Source of the DNA: Portevinia maculata
Lineage: Eukaryota; Arthropoda; Insecta; Diptera; Syrphidae
Assembly: GCA_949715645.1 (NCBI GenBank)
Contig: OX454526.1
Coordinates: 50,526,556-50,590,555, forward strand
Direction: 5' to 3'
Length of the DNA: 64,000 nucleotides
Shown here: one piece after another, positions 47,219-57,870 of the stretch
How positions within the stretch are numbered: the stretch's first letter is position 1
How the letters are laid out: every line of letters starts with the position of its first letter
Position numbers and translations under genes: made by a program
Notes under the pieces: model-generated
Databases searched by the model: none
What the model saw: the letters and a program-made list of their open reading frames with translations, nothing else
What the model was told of the DNA's origin: nothing

Positions 47219-47298
47219 ATTAGATTAGATTAGATAGATTCTTTATTTTTTCCATCATAAAGTTTACAAATTGGTATACTTAAGAATGAGGACATGGC
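47219..47298 (-). mobile_element. 80-bp LINE 3' tail insertion with 16-bp TSD
   Basis: AATAATAAGCTACTAG occurs at 47203-47218 and 47299-47314. The insert on the minus strand ends with an AATAAA signal and an (ATCTA)n tail, and starts with TTTGTAAACTTTATGATGG upstream of the tail. A long variable duplication plus a simple-repeat 3' tail is the mark of target-primed reverse transcription of a severely 5'-truncated LINE. Confidence 0.8.
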
Positions 47299-47440
47299 AA
47301 TAATAAGCTACTAGGATTAAGGATGGGCGGTTAAAAAGGGAAGAAAAAGGGCTCGTTATTTGTGCACCTATAGGTATTACGTAACCAAATCATTTGGCTT
47401 CAATTTCTTAAGCCTTCTTAATGTGTTGTGATTTTCTTCC

Positions 47441-47503
47441 ACCATGTGCTGTATAGCAGTATTCACATGTATCACCATGTGCTGTATAGCAGTATTCACA
47501 TGT
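47441..47503. repeat. 33-bp tandem duplication
   Basis: ACCATGTGCTGTATAGCAGT followed by ATTCACATGT occurs at 47441 and again at 47474, identical over about 30 bp. Confidence 0.9.
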
Positions 47504-47776
47504 GGATTACGTCATAATACTTAACCGCATATTCCCGTAGTATATCTTTGACATACTCTACCACTAGCAGTGGCGACACCTCATATTGTTCAAGTCGTTC
47601 ATGAACGACTAACAATTAAAAGAAGTTATCTCAATTTTTGCGTTCTCTAAACTACATATACAACATATTTTTACTCCTCTTCCCAATGCTGTAATTTTTC
47701 ATATTCCAACTCGTGCATTTCCTATTTGAACATTTCCACACAGAAGTGAACCACCTACCAACCAACCGTAGCTTTT

Positions 47777-48118
47777 TTCCAACTCGTTCAAAGGATTCGG
47801 CAACCAAGTGATACCATGGAAAGTATAAGCACAAAGAAAAAAAGAATTTCACGTGTTGTATGGACGATTTCGTTCAAGCCGCTTTTGAACCAGGTGAGCT
47901 TGGTATGATGTGTGAAACGAATACAGAAACAAGGCAAAACATATAGATCGAGCGCTGTAACAACCATTTTGTTCAAACCATCTGATCTTGTGTCTGCATC
48001 AATCTATCCAACTCGTGCAGACGATTCTGCAATGAAATGATACAATTGAAAGTCAGGAACGCACAATCAAAAAAAAATGTTGTTTTGTATCGACCAATTC
48101 GTTCAAATCCCTTTTGAA
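47777..48118. repeat. Imperfect direct repeat of about 110 bp
   Basis: CCAACTCGTTCAAAGGATTC (47777) to CGCTTTTGAA (47893), and CCAACTCGTGCAGACGATTC (48009) to CCCTTTTGAA (48118). They share GATAC, GAAAGT, GCACAA followed by poly(A), TTGTAT.GAC and TTCGTTCAA in the same order, about 230 bp apart. Confidence 0.7.
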
Positions 48119-48319
48119 GGAGAAGGGTTGCGTTGGAAGTTTGTCGCGTGCAGAGTATATCCATATAATGTGTATGGACACTCTCGAAGTTTTCTTTATC
48201 AGTTCTTTTCTTATCAGCAACGTATGTGGATATATTAAGTACTGTATAGAGATAAAAGAGGATGACTGTTTTTTTCGCAAAAGTGTACGGGCACGGGGTG
48301 CTCCGTTAAATAAAGACAA

Positions 48320-48840
48320 GCATTAATTTGTCATACATTTTTATTAAAAATTAAATAAGAACTACATGTGTGTTACGCTAAGATATTTTTGCTTGTTGTT
48401 CGCGTAAAACCGCGAAGGTATTTACCAGACAATCTTGATTGAGGTTTCCTTTCTTAACCTTTCTTTTGACAACCTCATCCATTGAAAGATCATTTTCCAC
48501 CCTTAAAAGAATCAAAACTTATCTTAGAACAACAATGCGGCAAAAAGGTTGACAAATCTTTCTTTTAATTTACCTATATATTTCTTTTAATTTATATAGG
48601 TATTTTATTATATTATAATATAATAAAATAAACAATATTTTTTTTCTTTTTGTTTAAGTGTTTTTTTGTTGAATAAAAAAATTGACTGAAGACACGTTTA
48701 TTTATGAAAATGTAGAAGAATATTTTTTAAAAAAAATTGAGAAGAATTAGTCTTGAATTTAAGTAAAATAATGCACTTATCAATTGCCTGTTTATTAAAA
48801 AGCAATTTATATTTTTTTTAAGTGATGAAGAACTGGTTTT
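48320..48840. other. AT-rich stretch without gene
   Basis: Long A/T runs. It includes the palindrome TATTTTATTATATTATAATA at about 48601-48620. It may include the 3' untranslated region of the Jockey LINE. Confidence 0.4.
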
Positions 48841-48879
48841 GTTTTTATAAATAAAATCTAAATGTAAAAAACATTTTTG

Positions 48880-50365
48880 GCACGCGTCGCTACTGACCCC
48901 TAGATATTTGTGTAGATTGTCATTTCGAATGTACCATGGAGCATTAACACTACCTCTTAGTAGGTACTTTGTTTTGAAAAGTTTGAATCATTTTTGTAGA
49001 TTCGACTTTTTCGTACACCCCCAAAGCTAAATTCCATATTTCCATACGGTTCCTAGGATCTGCTTATACATCAGGAGTTTTTTCTCAATTGAAAGTTGGG
49101 AGTTCTTTCCCATTAGCCAATGCATATTTCTTAGTTTAATGCCTAGCTCTTCTTTTTTTCTTTTTGACATACTCTTTCCACTTAAGCTAAGCATCTAGCA
49201 TCATACCTAAGTATTTGGCCGCATTTGCATACGGTACTTCTATTCCATCTATATTAACTCTTACCGTATTTGTATTCCTATCGGTGAAGTTTATATGAAC
49301 GGATTTATTCTCATGGAGTTTTATTCTCCTGCGTCTTCTGCATTGTCGCCAATTGCCATTATTGATGTGTCATCAGCAAAACTGGCAAGGCTACCTTCTT
49401 CTTGTTCAGGCAAATCTCTTGTATACAAAAGGTACAATATTGGCCCCAGGATACTCCCCTGTGGTACATCTGCTGTTATCGTTTTCAGGTCCGAGTATTC
49501 ATTTTCATATCTTACACGGAAATACGTGTCTGAAATATATGATTTACGAATGGAATAGAACTCATCAGGAAGATCCGCTTTCAATTTACATTCTAATCCT
49601 TGATGCCAAACTCTGTCAAATGCTTGGGCTACATCTAAAAAAAGGCCGAACACACTTTTTTGGTTTCCAGTGCCTTTTCTATAATACTCGCAATTCTATT
49701 CTTTTGTTGAATAGTCGAGTGTTTCTCTCTAAACCCAAATTGGTGGACTGGAACTAAATGCCTGTTCTCTATTATTGGTTTTAGTCTCTTTAGTAATAAT
49801 TTTTTAAATAGCTTTGAAATTATTGCTAGCAAAGAAATCGGTCTGTAGGATTTCGTTTCATTTTGTGATTTTTCCGGCTTCAGAATCATTACCACTTCTG
49901 CTATCTTCCATTGACTAGGGACATACTTAAGTCTGAAAGCTGCATTGATTATATGTAATAGTTTTCGCATAGCTTTCTCAGATAATTCTTTTAATATTTG
50001 CCCTGTTATCAAGTCATAACCCGGTGATTTTTTTTGCATATAAGTTGTGCTTGATTTCGTTCTGTAACTCTTGCAGTTTCATTTTTTCTATGCTTTTGTG
50101 ATCGTTTTTTTGAACCACAGTCAAATCTTCTGCTGTAGTTTGTCTAGGAAATGGTTGGAATGTTTTCTCAAAATGATCAGCAAATAGATTTGCCTTTTCC
50201 TTGGCATTTTTCGCCCAAGGCCCGTTATCCTGTTTGATAGGTGGGGCTTGTTTCATTGGTTTTCTCAGGCCATTCACCGCCTTCTAAAGCGAGTAATCTG
50301 CGTTTTTATGTGTAGAGCGGCTATAGAGATATTTACCGAGGGACTCGTTTTCAATTTGGTGAAGG
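48880..50365 (-). pseudogene. Jockey reverse transcriptase, broken
   Basis: On the minus strand 50277-50014 has AVNGLRKPMKQAPPIKQDNG and NLFADHFEKTF. 50039-49635 has KKSPGYDLITGQILKELSE, YRPISLLAIISKLFKKLL and QFGFREKHSTIQQ. 49653-49321 has FLDVAQAFDRVWHQGL, VPQGSILGPILYLLY and the catalytic FADDTSIMA (about 49385-49360). The thumb follows (INFTDRNTNTVRVNIDG, AAKYLGMMLDA at about 49190). The reading decays through TYGIQLW-like sequence to about 48880. Single frameshifts separate otherwise well-preserved segments. Confidence 0.87.
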
Positions 50366-52135
50366 CAGAGATAGCCCTCATTTATTTGGCTTACTACAAG
50401 CTAAAACTAACATCTAATGAATAACTTAAAAACTAAAACTTAAAAAAGAAGAAGGCTTAAAACTAAAGTTTAAGGATTAGAAGAATGGTGAAGGAGATCG
50501 ATTTTAAGGCGGGCAGGGTTACGGTTGAAATCAAAGACGGAAAGATTTGAGTTAACCTTCTGCAGCATGCGGGAGATTGGTTCGTTGGAGCCATATGAGG
50601 TTCGATTGGTTGGAAAGTAAAAGAGACGAGGGCAGCGTAAATTACGAGGATTAGTGTTGAAGACAATAGAGTTGTTAAGAGAGGCGCAGTCGACGGAGCC
50701 TGAGAAAAGGCGATAAATGAAAAGAATGTCCACAGCGTCCCTACGATCCTCATGGGAGTTCATGTTAATGAGATTTAGGCGATCTGATTATGGAGGCAGC
50801 TTAAAAGGATCATTCCAAGGCAATCCCCGAAGAGAAAATCGAAGGAAGCGACGTTGGATGTTCTCGATTCTGAGCACGTGAACTTGATGAAAAGGAGACC
50901 ACGCTTGACTGGCGTACTCAAGGAGGGGGAGAACAAAAGTGGTGTAGAGGGATTTAGTCACGTAGGGATTGCAGAATTCTTTCGACCAGCGTTTAACAAA
51001 TCCAAGTGATGCGTTGGCTTAACGAATTATTTCGTCAATATGTAAACGAAAATTTAACTCACTGTCGTACAATATTCCAAGGTCACAGAGAGATTGAACG
51101 AAAGAAATTGGTTGACCATTTAGAAGGTAGTGACGGGGAGGGGATTTGTTGCGCTTGCGCGATAGAGTAATAGATTGGTATTTGGGAATGTTAAGCTCTA
51201 AGCAATTTTTGAGGCACCAGGTTGAAAACCGATCAAAGTCTTGTTGAAGGAGAGAGGAGTCATGAGGTTAAGAAACGAGTTTGAAGAATTTGGTATCGTC
51301 GGCGTATAGAGAAAGGGAGGAGTGATAAATGACCTTGTCAAGGTCGTTTATAGTGAAGATGAAGAGAAGGGGACCCAAATGACTACCTTGCGGAACACCA
51401 GAGGTTGCCAAGAAAGGGGCCGATAGGACGGATCTGAATCGAACACTATAAAACCGGTTTTCCAGGTAGGAAGATATCCATTTTAACAAAATGGGTTCAA
51501 ACCCAAGAGCGGATAATTTAAAGTGAATTACTTGATGAGGTATCTTATCAAAGACCTTGTTGAAGTCAGTTACAATAACATCAGCTTCGTTGCCGTTCTC
51601 TAATGCTTACAGGGCAAATGACACGAATTCGACAAGATTTGTAGTAGTTGATCTACCTTTCAGAAGGCCATTTTGGTAAGGGGAAATAAGAGACTTGCAT
51701 CGAAAGCTTAAGGCTTCGAATATGATACTTTCGAAGATTTTGGGAATATGTGAGAGTTTGGCAATAGGGCGATAATAATTAGTGATATCACTTTTTAATC
51801 ATTTTTTTTGTATCGGGGTTATGAAAGCGGTCTTCCAAATCTGGGGAAATGTTCCTTGGGAAAGAGATAGACGAAAGAGGAAAGAAAGAGGGACCGACAA
51901 ATTGGAAGAACACTTCATGAGAAAAATTGCGGGGAGGCCATCTGGGCCGGGTCCGGGTGAGTATTCATCGTTTAGCTTTTGTAATTTATTTTCGATGAGA
52001 GTATGGTCAATAGTTTGATAGAGAAAGGGGCAAATAGAGAAGCGGCAATAGCGGCAAATGAGTTGGCAATGGTATGTGGGTCCGTGAATGATACGTTTTC
52101 ATAAGATACAGAGGAGTTAGCCGTTTGATTTTTTT
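50366..52135 (-). pseudogene. LINE family F2 (CR1/Jockey-group RT), copy 1, nested
   Basis: The minus strand reads EYSPGPDGLPAIFLMKC (about 51965), ITNYYRPIAKLSHIPKIFE (about 51780), then FNKVFDKIPHQVIHFKLSAL (about 51570-51500). SGVPQGSHLGPLLFIFTIND and YADDTKFF follow (about 51405-51285). The thumb blocks are SLCDLGILYDSELNFRLHID, YTTFVLPLLEYASQAW and RRFLRFSLRGLPWND, and the tail is FNRNPARLKIDLLHHS (about 50490). The 3' untranslated region ends near 50366. Identical architecture at 56.3-57.4 kb makes it a family. It was inserted into the Jockey LINE and is 5' truncated. Confidence 0.85.
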
Positions 52136-52139
52136 TTTG

Positions 52140-52645
52140 TATTTGACGAACTTTTTGTATCAGCATGGTGCGTTATAGACTGTTTTATTCCCCTTTGTTC
52201 GTACACTTTGCCACATTTTCCGTGCTTTTCGTTTTCTTTGTAGGGGTTTTTTTTTACTTCGTTAGAATGGGTAATTGTTATCCACCCTGTTTCTTTTTTT
52301 TCAGATAGGGGTGCTTTGCCATGCTGCTTGCTGTATGTTTCTATTAAACGGCTCAACTTCTTCTTCTAGTTGAAATGGGTTCTTTATTGTCACTTGTAGA
52401 TTAATGTTATCATCTAATAGTTGTCTAAAGAACATCCAATTTGTCTTATGATTTACAAGTCGAGGTGTGTTTTCTACCTCAATTATTTGAGTTTGACACA
52501 TATCACCAATCACGCGTGAGCTGTCAACAATAGAACATTGAAAAACCACACATCCTAAAAAATCACCCTTTACTTGGAGTGAAGGTAAGAAAATGGCAAA
52601 CTCAGATTCTACCAACAGACTTAAACAACGGTACTTTCGAAACAC
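52140..52645 (-). pseudogene. Jockey endonuclease C-terminus and linker
   Basis: Frame 52645-52301 ends with VENTPRLVNHKTNWMFFRQL and FNRNIQQAAWQSTPI. This is the post-endonuclease segment of Jockey ORF2, with its TPRLxNxxTxW..F and IQ.AAW blocks. The catalytic SDHxP box is lost or degraded. The reading continues out of frame to about 52140 with NYP..VKKN, WQSVRTKGNKTVYN and YKKFVKYKKKI. Confidence 0.72.
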
Positions 52646-52723
52646 GGCAATATCTCACAAAATGGTCAAGTGATTTAAAAGAAGTTAAAAAATTTACCTG
52701 ACACTAAGATTTACGACAAATTT

Positions 52724-53190
52724 GCTTGGGCTATTGGAAACCCAATTCATATCCCCCAAAAAGTTTGAGTGGGAAAAATCTTAGTATGGGTGTTTGTTGG
52801 AAAGGATACAAATTTTGTTATACATAACTGTTTTCCACTCTTTAAAAGCATTTTATCGAACAAATGATTTTAAAAAAACGCCCCTAAAAAGTTGGCGGAA
52901 GTGGAGGAACTGTTAAAAAAGAGTTTAGCTCTGCAGAGAATTATGACTTTTATTTCCATTGAATTCTTCAATAAAAAGTTTTTTTTTTAAATGGTCAGTG
53001 GGAGGATTTTGAAAAATCTTTTTTGTGCACTTAGAGCGTATAATTTCAGCTTTGAAGCTGGAATTGTAGAGCCTCAAAATTGACAACCGATGGACATGGC
53101 TAGATCGACATTACGTTCGATACTGATACAAAGATAATATTTTATGGTATGTTTTAAACTATGAGTCAACATTTTAAAACCCCTACAAAA
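52724..53190 (+). repeat. TATACC repeat, strongly diverged
   Basis: The order of the full element is kept (TCATATCCC, GTTATACATAAC, TTTTATCGAACAA, GGTCAGTGGGAGG, CATGGCTAGATCGACATTAC, GGTATGTTTTAAACTATG), with many changes and deletions. The GGAC tandem is reduced to one GATGGAC. Confidence 0.75.
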
Positions 53191-54880
53191 GCTATAAACA
53201 CGGAAGGCATATAAAACTCATAAATAACATAATATTTACATCTTAATGGATTAAAATATAACATAGGGTCTGGCCAAAGCCATGAGTGGTTTATATGATA
53301 ACGGAAACATGTTTACAACGAAGGGTTAAACCAATATCCATATTAAAATTATCTTGTCACTGGCCTCAGTTTAATGATGTTACACACAAATTAGCAAATG
53401 TACACTGTATACACACATGAGTAATTGGTATCCCTACGTTATTAGCAATAACAACACATTGAAGTAATAAATTACTTGAGAGGTTATTATCGGAGGTGCC
53501 AGCATTTCCATTAGGATAGATACTTCCTCTTTTGACAAGCATTATTCTTCAACACACCGATACTTGTGTCGTATTACCTTTAGCAAGGGTAATTCATTTT
53601 GTTCTACTCTGATTCTTTCAAATTTTCCACCAGCCCATACTAATATCGTCGTCCTCATCAAGGTCTGGATGTGAGTCATATTCTGTGGTGTGCTCGGTGC
53701 TATAATTTGAGAAATGTTGGAAATGTTTGACGTAAAACAGAATAACGGACGACATTTTTAATAACAAGGATATAATGTAAGTCTGTGATGGATAATTTTA
53801 TTTTATTCTTAGAGTGCACGCTACGTTTTAATGACAAATATTCATTTAGTCGGTAATGTGCTAACAGTCGTTTGCGATTGTCAACCGCTAAGTCTTTATA
53901 CCAAAGAAAATGAATACAACTGCAACAATTTAATAAGAGATGCAACACTGAGATATCTGCAAGCATTTTCAGCCGCTGTTGCAGTATCTTATGAAGATTT
54001 CTCTTTCGTAAGAATATACATAAACACTTTAATATGGCTTCAACAACTCCCGGGCTCCGGGATATGCAGATAATATTGCAATCACAATTAGTGACTAAAA
54101 GTTGTCATAACCTTTCCGAAAAGGGAGACATTTCTATCTATGGACCTATGTATCCTCTTCCAAAGTTTCTCCTTAGGAATACTATTTACCAATTATTTTT
54201 GCAAAATGACCTCTCTGCTGCCATATAATATACGACCTTGTTACCCGTAAATACTTCGATGTGACAGACATTGGTTTGGGAATTGGCATCGGCAACCTCA
54301 GCAATCTTGATTTGCAAACACGACACCTAGTCTCTTTTATCACTTTTATCAATCGTTGCTGCGTTGGGCAACTGGTGTGCGTACATAATACACCCGTCTG
54401 CTGTCATCGACAAGAAAGACTTTACATATCATGCCCAGTCCCAGAGCTTGCTATCTGGTACATAGCACAGGCTATATAAAAAAGCGTTGAGTTGATATGA
54501 CGAATGCGATGAATGTTTCATATTTTTGACAGAACACAGCAATCAAAATGATAAAGAACTTAAATTTCCGTTTTTATATTGAAAAATTACCCAGAGCTAG
54601 CTGTGGTCCTGCTCACAAGTGGAATCGGTAGTTTATGATGACGTTCAAATGAACTCCAAAGGTGCAAGCGTTTGCACACATACTGTTGATCACCATGGCC
54701 CATTCATCATAATGATACTCGTATCTCCTGAAGTTTTTTTTATAACCTGTCGTTTTCGCTTTGCACGGATAGAAATCTTCATGAACCTTCATGAACCACT
54801 CACTTGAATGTGTATTATAACGTTGCCTTCATTTAGTCTTGTTTTTAATTTATTGTTTTTCTCCGGTTTCCGTGTAGGGC
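53191..54880. other. No gene recognised
   Basis: The small frames (53831, 54261 and 54808) lack family resemblance. No shared repeat seen. Confidence 0.4.
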
Positions 54881-55156
54881 GGGCTAAGAATATCGCTACA
54901 GTGGTTGCCCTTCAAAAGCCAGCACGTGTCGTAAAGGGGCAATTTCAACATCAAGGTGAGCCAAGCGATGCATTTAACATCTTGAAACTCTTCGGCAAGT
55001 GTGGATGCCAATCCGTGCGTTAACAAGACTGGAGAGCGACGGTGTCGTATAAGGAAGTTAACACAAAAATCAATTTCAGAAGCATGCACCTGTCGAATAG
55101 GTAGAAAGGAGGCAGGCCGGAATCACACCAGCATTTAATTGGCCTAAGTAAAGGGG
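54880..55156. other. Unassigned repeat-like stretch before the foldback element
   Basis: It includes GGAGGCAGGCCGGAATCACA and CACCAGCATTTAATTGG, loosely echoing the end of the RTE fragment near 33100-33155. Not secure. Confidence 0.3.
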
Positions 55157-55403
55157 GGTGCAGGGAAATAACTTCACGGGCAATATCTTCACATGGGCAA
55201 TAACTTCACCTCGAGTGGGCAATAACTTTTTTTTGTGAAGTTATTGCCCACTGATGGTGAGCAATAACTTCACCGTAAATTTTGTGAAGTTATTTCCCAC
55301 CTATAATTTGAATTTGTCTATTATAACTAAAGACCCTTGTACCCACTGCAAATCAAACAGTGACCCCAAGCAGGGGGTTGCAGGTGGGCAGCATGCCCCC
55401 CAT

Positions 55404-55702
55404 GCGGGTGGCAATGGAGCAGTAGTAGTGTATTCGCTTACGGAATGGAAGGTCGTGCGTTCGAATCCCGGCCAAGTCCATTACTTTATACCGAATACAT
55501 GAAATCGTAATCTCCCTAAGTAACTTAGACACCACCCGTGGAGAAAAACCCTACAACTGCACCCAAACACTTCTTTCCTATCTCTCTATTCTTTCTAAAA
55601 CCAAGTAGCTTACACTGTGTTCCTAGCATTATAAGGGTACTGTAACAACAGAAAAAATCCCTTTAGCGTAAGCAAATTATAAAAAAAAAAAAAAAAAAAA
55701 AA
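55404..55702 (+). mobile_element. SINE-1 copy, plus strand, with poly(A)
   Basis: About 300 bp. The tRNA-like head has GCGGGTGGCAATGGAGCAG and GTTCGAATCCC, followed by an unrelated body (CTCCCTAAGTAACTTAGACA, CCACCCGTGGAGAAAAA) and a poly(A) tail of about 23 bases from 55680. It is the best-preserved of three copies. The proximal tRNA is not identified. Confidence 0.87.
55409..55468 (+). promoter_or_regulatory. Internal Pol III A and B boxes of SINE-1
   Basis: A-box-like TGGCAATGGAGC at 55409-55420 and B-box GTTCGAATCC at 55459-55468, spaced as in tRNA genes. The intervening and flanking bases do not form an intact cloverleaf, so this is a SINE promoter rather than a tRNA gene. Confidence 0.7.
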
Positions 55703-56019
55703 TATGCATTACACTATTTATCGGATTAGTTGCGAAACCGCAACTAGATTCCATAAACAGTTCAATACCTAAGGGGGGGGGGAGGCATGCTGCCCCCCTG
55801 CATGCTTGGCGTCACTGTTTGATTTGGAGTAGGTGCGAGGTACGATTCTTGAATTGTCATAAAATGTTAAGAGAATTTATTTCCCAGAAAAAAGTGAAGA
55901 TATTGCTCACCTATGGTGGGCAATAAGTTCACAAAAAAAAGTGAAATTATTGCCCACTTGAGGTGAAGTTATTGCCCGTGAAATTATTTCCCTGCACCGT
56001 AAAGAGGTGTTCAGAAACC

Positions 56020-56150
56020 AGGAAACCTGCGACTCTATATTAAGGTCGAAACGGCGAATACCACAGGCGGACGAGTAGGGATGCCATAAAGTGCGAGGGC
56101 TACGTTCCCCTTAATTCTGATCTTAACCTTGCCGTAAGAGAAAAAAGAAA
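56020..56150 (-). repeat. Dispersed repeat R, copy 3 (partial)
   Basis: It shares GTAGGGATGC, GTGTTCCC/CGTTCCCC, then TTAATTCT and a purine-rich A-tract with 34880-34990, giving similar minus-strand peptides (RIKGN(T/V)(T/A)L). Weak over the rest. Confidence 0.45.
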
Positions 56151-56319
56151 ATTATTTTTTCTAAGGGAAGGCGAACCCATAATGCTAAAAAATAAGCCCG
56201 AAATGATTTCAGAACACATTTAAGGTGGTTTTTCTTCTTAGCTCAGAGCAAAGCACTGAACAGAACGTGGGCAAGTACAGCATGCTCTGAACCGAGCGTG
56301 CTCAGATTTTTTTCAGATT

Positions 56320-57412
56320 TTTTTAATTCGATTTAATTTTAATTTTAATGAGGGCTAAACCCCCATTTATTGTGCTTTATTCAAGCTATAATAATAACTT
56401 AAAGCTCAGAACGTAAATCTATGGTTTAAAACCAGAGCTAAGAACTAAGGAATCTAAGGATGCTTAAGGAGATCGATTTTTAGGGAGGGAGTGCTACGGT
56501 TGAAGTCAAAAATAGTAAGGTTTGAGTTAACCTTCCGTAGCATACTGCATATGTGAGATGGGTTCTATAGAGGCATACGAGGTAAGGTGGGTTTGAAGAT
56601 AGAAAAATCGTGGGCAACGTAGACTACGAGGATAAGTGTTAAGGCAGATAGAGTTGTAAAGAGACGCGCAATCGACAGAGCCTTAAAGGAGTCGTTGACT
56701 GAACAGAAGTTCTGTTGCGTCCCTGCGTTCCTCAATGGTGTTAAGGTTAATAAGTTTAAAACGGTCGCGATAAGTAGGTAAGATTAAAGGATCGTTCCAA
56801 GGAAGACCACGAAGAGCAAATCAAAGAAAACGACGTTAACTGCTTTTGATTCTGGATATATAAACTCGTTGAGAGGGACAATACGCTTGGCTACCGTACT
56901 CTTGGAGGGGCCGATCAAAAGTGATGTGTAGGGATCTGATCGCGTGTGGGTCGCAGAATTCGTTTGACCATCTTTTAACCAAGCCAAGTGATAAGTTTGC
57001 TTTAGTAATTATCCCATCAATTTGCAAACGGAAGCTTAGTTCACTGTCGCATAATATGCCAAGGTCGCGAATTGATTGAACGAGAGATATAGGTTGATCG
57101 TGGAGTAGGTAAATTCGGTGAGGAGACTTGTTGCTCTTGCGTAAGAAGCTTATAGACTGACATTTGGATACATTAAGATCTAGGCAGGTCTTAAGGCACC
57201 AGTTGGAAAACTATTTAAATCTATTTGAAGGAGGCTGGAGTCATGTTGTGAAGAAATGGTTTCGAAAAATTTGGTGTTAGCAGCTAGAGAGAGATGGCTG
57301 AGTGTTGTATGATCCTGTCAAGATCGTTAATTGTTAGAATAAATAAAAGGGGACCTAGATGACTGCCTTGTGGAACACCAGAGCAGGCTAAGAAAGGTGA
57401 CGAAAGAACGTC
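56320..57412 (-). pseudogene. LINE family F2, copy 2
   Basis: Minus strand. SGVPQGSHLGPLLFILTIND-like sequence at 57390-57330 is followed by a degraded catalytic box (LAANTKFF, where YADDTKFF is expected), the IDGIITKANLSLGLVKRW block (57027), LRGLPWNDPL (about 56795) and ERRDATELLFSQRLL (about 56735). The 3' tail is an AATTA-type simple repeat near 56320. It matches 50366-52135 throughout. The Asp pair in the active site is lost. Confidence 0.82.
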
Positions 57413-57870
57413 GTGAGACACTGCATTCTACCATCCTTACCGATCCCGGCAAGCCCTCGGCATCCGCAATGGCTTGATCTTCAAAACGGAAGTTCGGTCT
57501 GCGTTTTCCTTTCCAACCTGGGGGCTGGGAGTCAAAGATCCTCTTCACTGGAGTATTAGTGTCCGTTCGCTCGATGTGGCCGAGCCAATGTAGTCGACGT
57601 CGCTTAGCTTTTCGGACTACATCATAGAACTTGCGGTTGTATCTTCTCTCCCATTCGTCCTCCACACACACAGCACCAAATATCCGACCGACACTCAGCT
57701 CAATGAAGAAGAACTGACAGTACCAGTGTTTTGTAGATTTAACACTTGGTCTTCCGGGTTAGTAATTTTGAACCCATTTGTTTTGCCAAACCGAAGGAGC
57801 GATAGTTTCCTAGGGTAATTATTCGTCGGCTCTCCCCTACAGTCTCTTTCGTCGAGTTGATGTTTGCTCC
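57413..57870 (-). pseudogene. RTE-type LINE, 3' coding fragment, minus strand
   Basis: The minus frame 57671-57414 reads EDEWERRYNRKFYDV, RRRLHWLGHIERTDTN and RIFDSQPPGWKGKRRPNFR, the C-terminal R..W.GH..R and G.R..GRP..R blocks of RTE-like proteins. Upstream (57865-57690) are RRIITLGNYRSFGLAKQM and SKLLTRKTKC, which are the same blocks as in 12591-13145. It therefore supplies the C-terminus missing there. Confidence 0.82.

Larger units (their letters stand above)
48850..52660 (-). mobile_element. Jockey-type LINE, 5' truncated, split by another LINE
   Basis: Minus-strand order: the end of the endonuclease and the linker (52660-52140), then a nested LINE (about 50366-52135), then linker, RT and thumb (50365-48850). 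The join restores a KLK..K-type linker running into ESLGKYLYSRSTHKNADY. The RT belongs to the Jockey clade. Only the 5' part of ORF2 and ORF1 are missing. Confidence 0.82.
55157..55998. mobile_element. Foldback-type element, copy 2 (9-bp TSD), holding SINE-1
   Basis: Same ends and arms as 43540-44074 but inverted in core orientation: GGTGCAGGGAAATAACTTCA to ATTATTTCCCTGCACC. The 9-bp flanks are GTAAAGGGG (55148-55156) and GTAAAGAGG (55999-56007), matching at 8 of 9. A SINE-1 (55404-55702) sits in the loop. Without the SINE the length is about 543 bp, almost equal to copy 1. Confidence 0.87.

Noticed and set aside
55404..55475. tRNA gene
   Set aside because: A and B boxes are present, but the stems do not pair into a cloverleaf. 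The sequence continues into a shared body and poly(A), so it is a SINE head.
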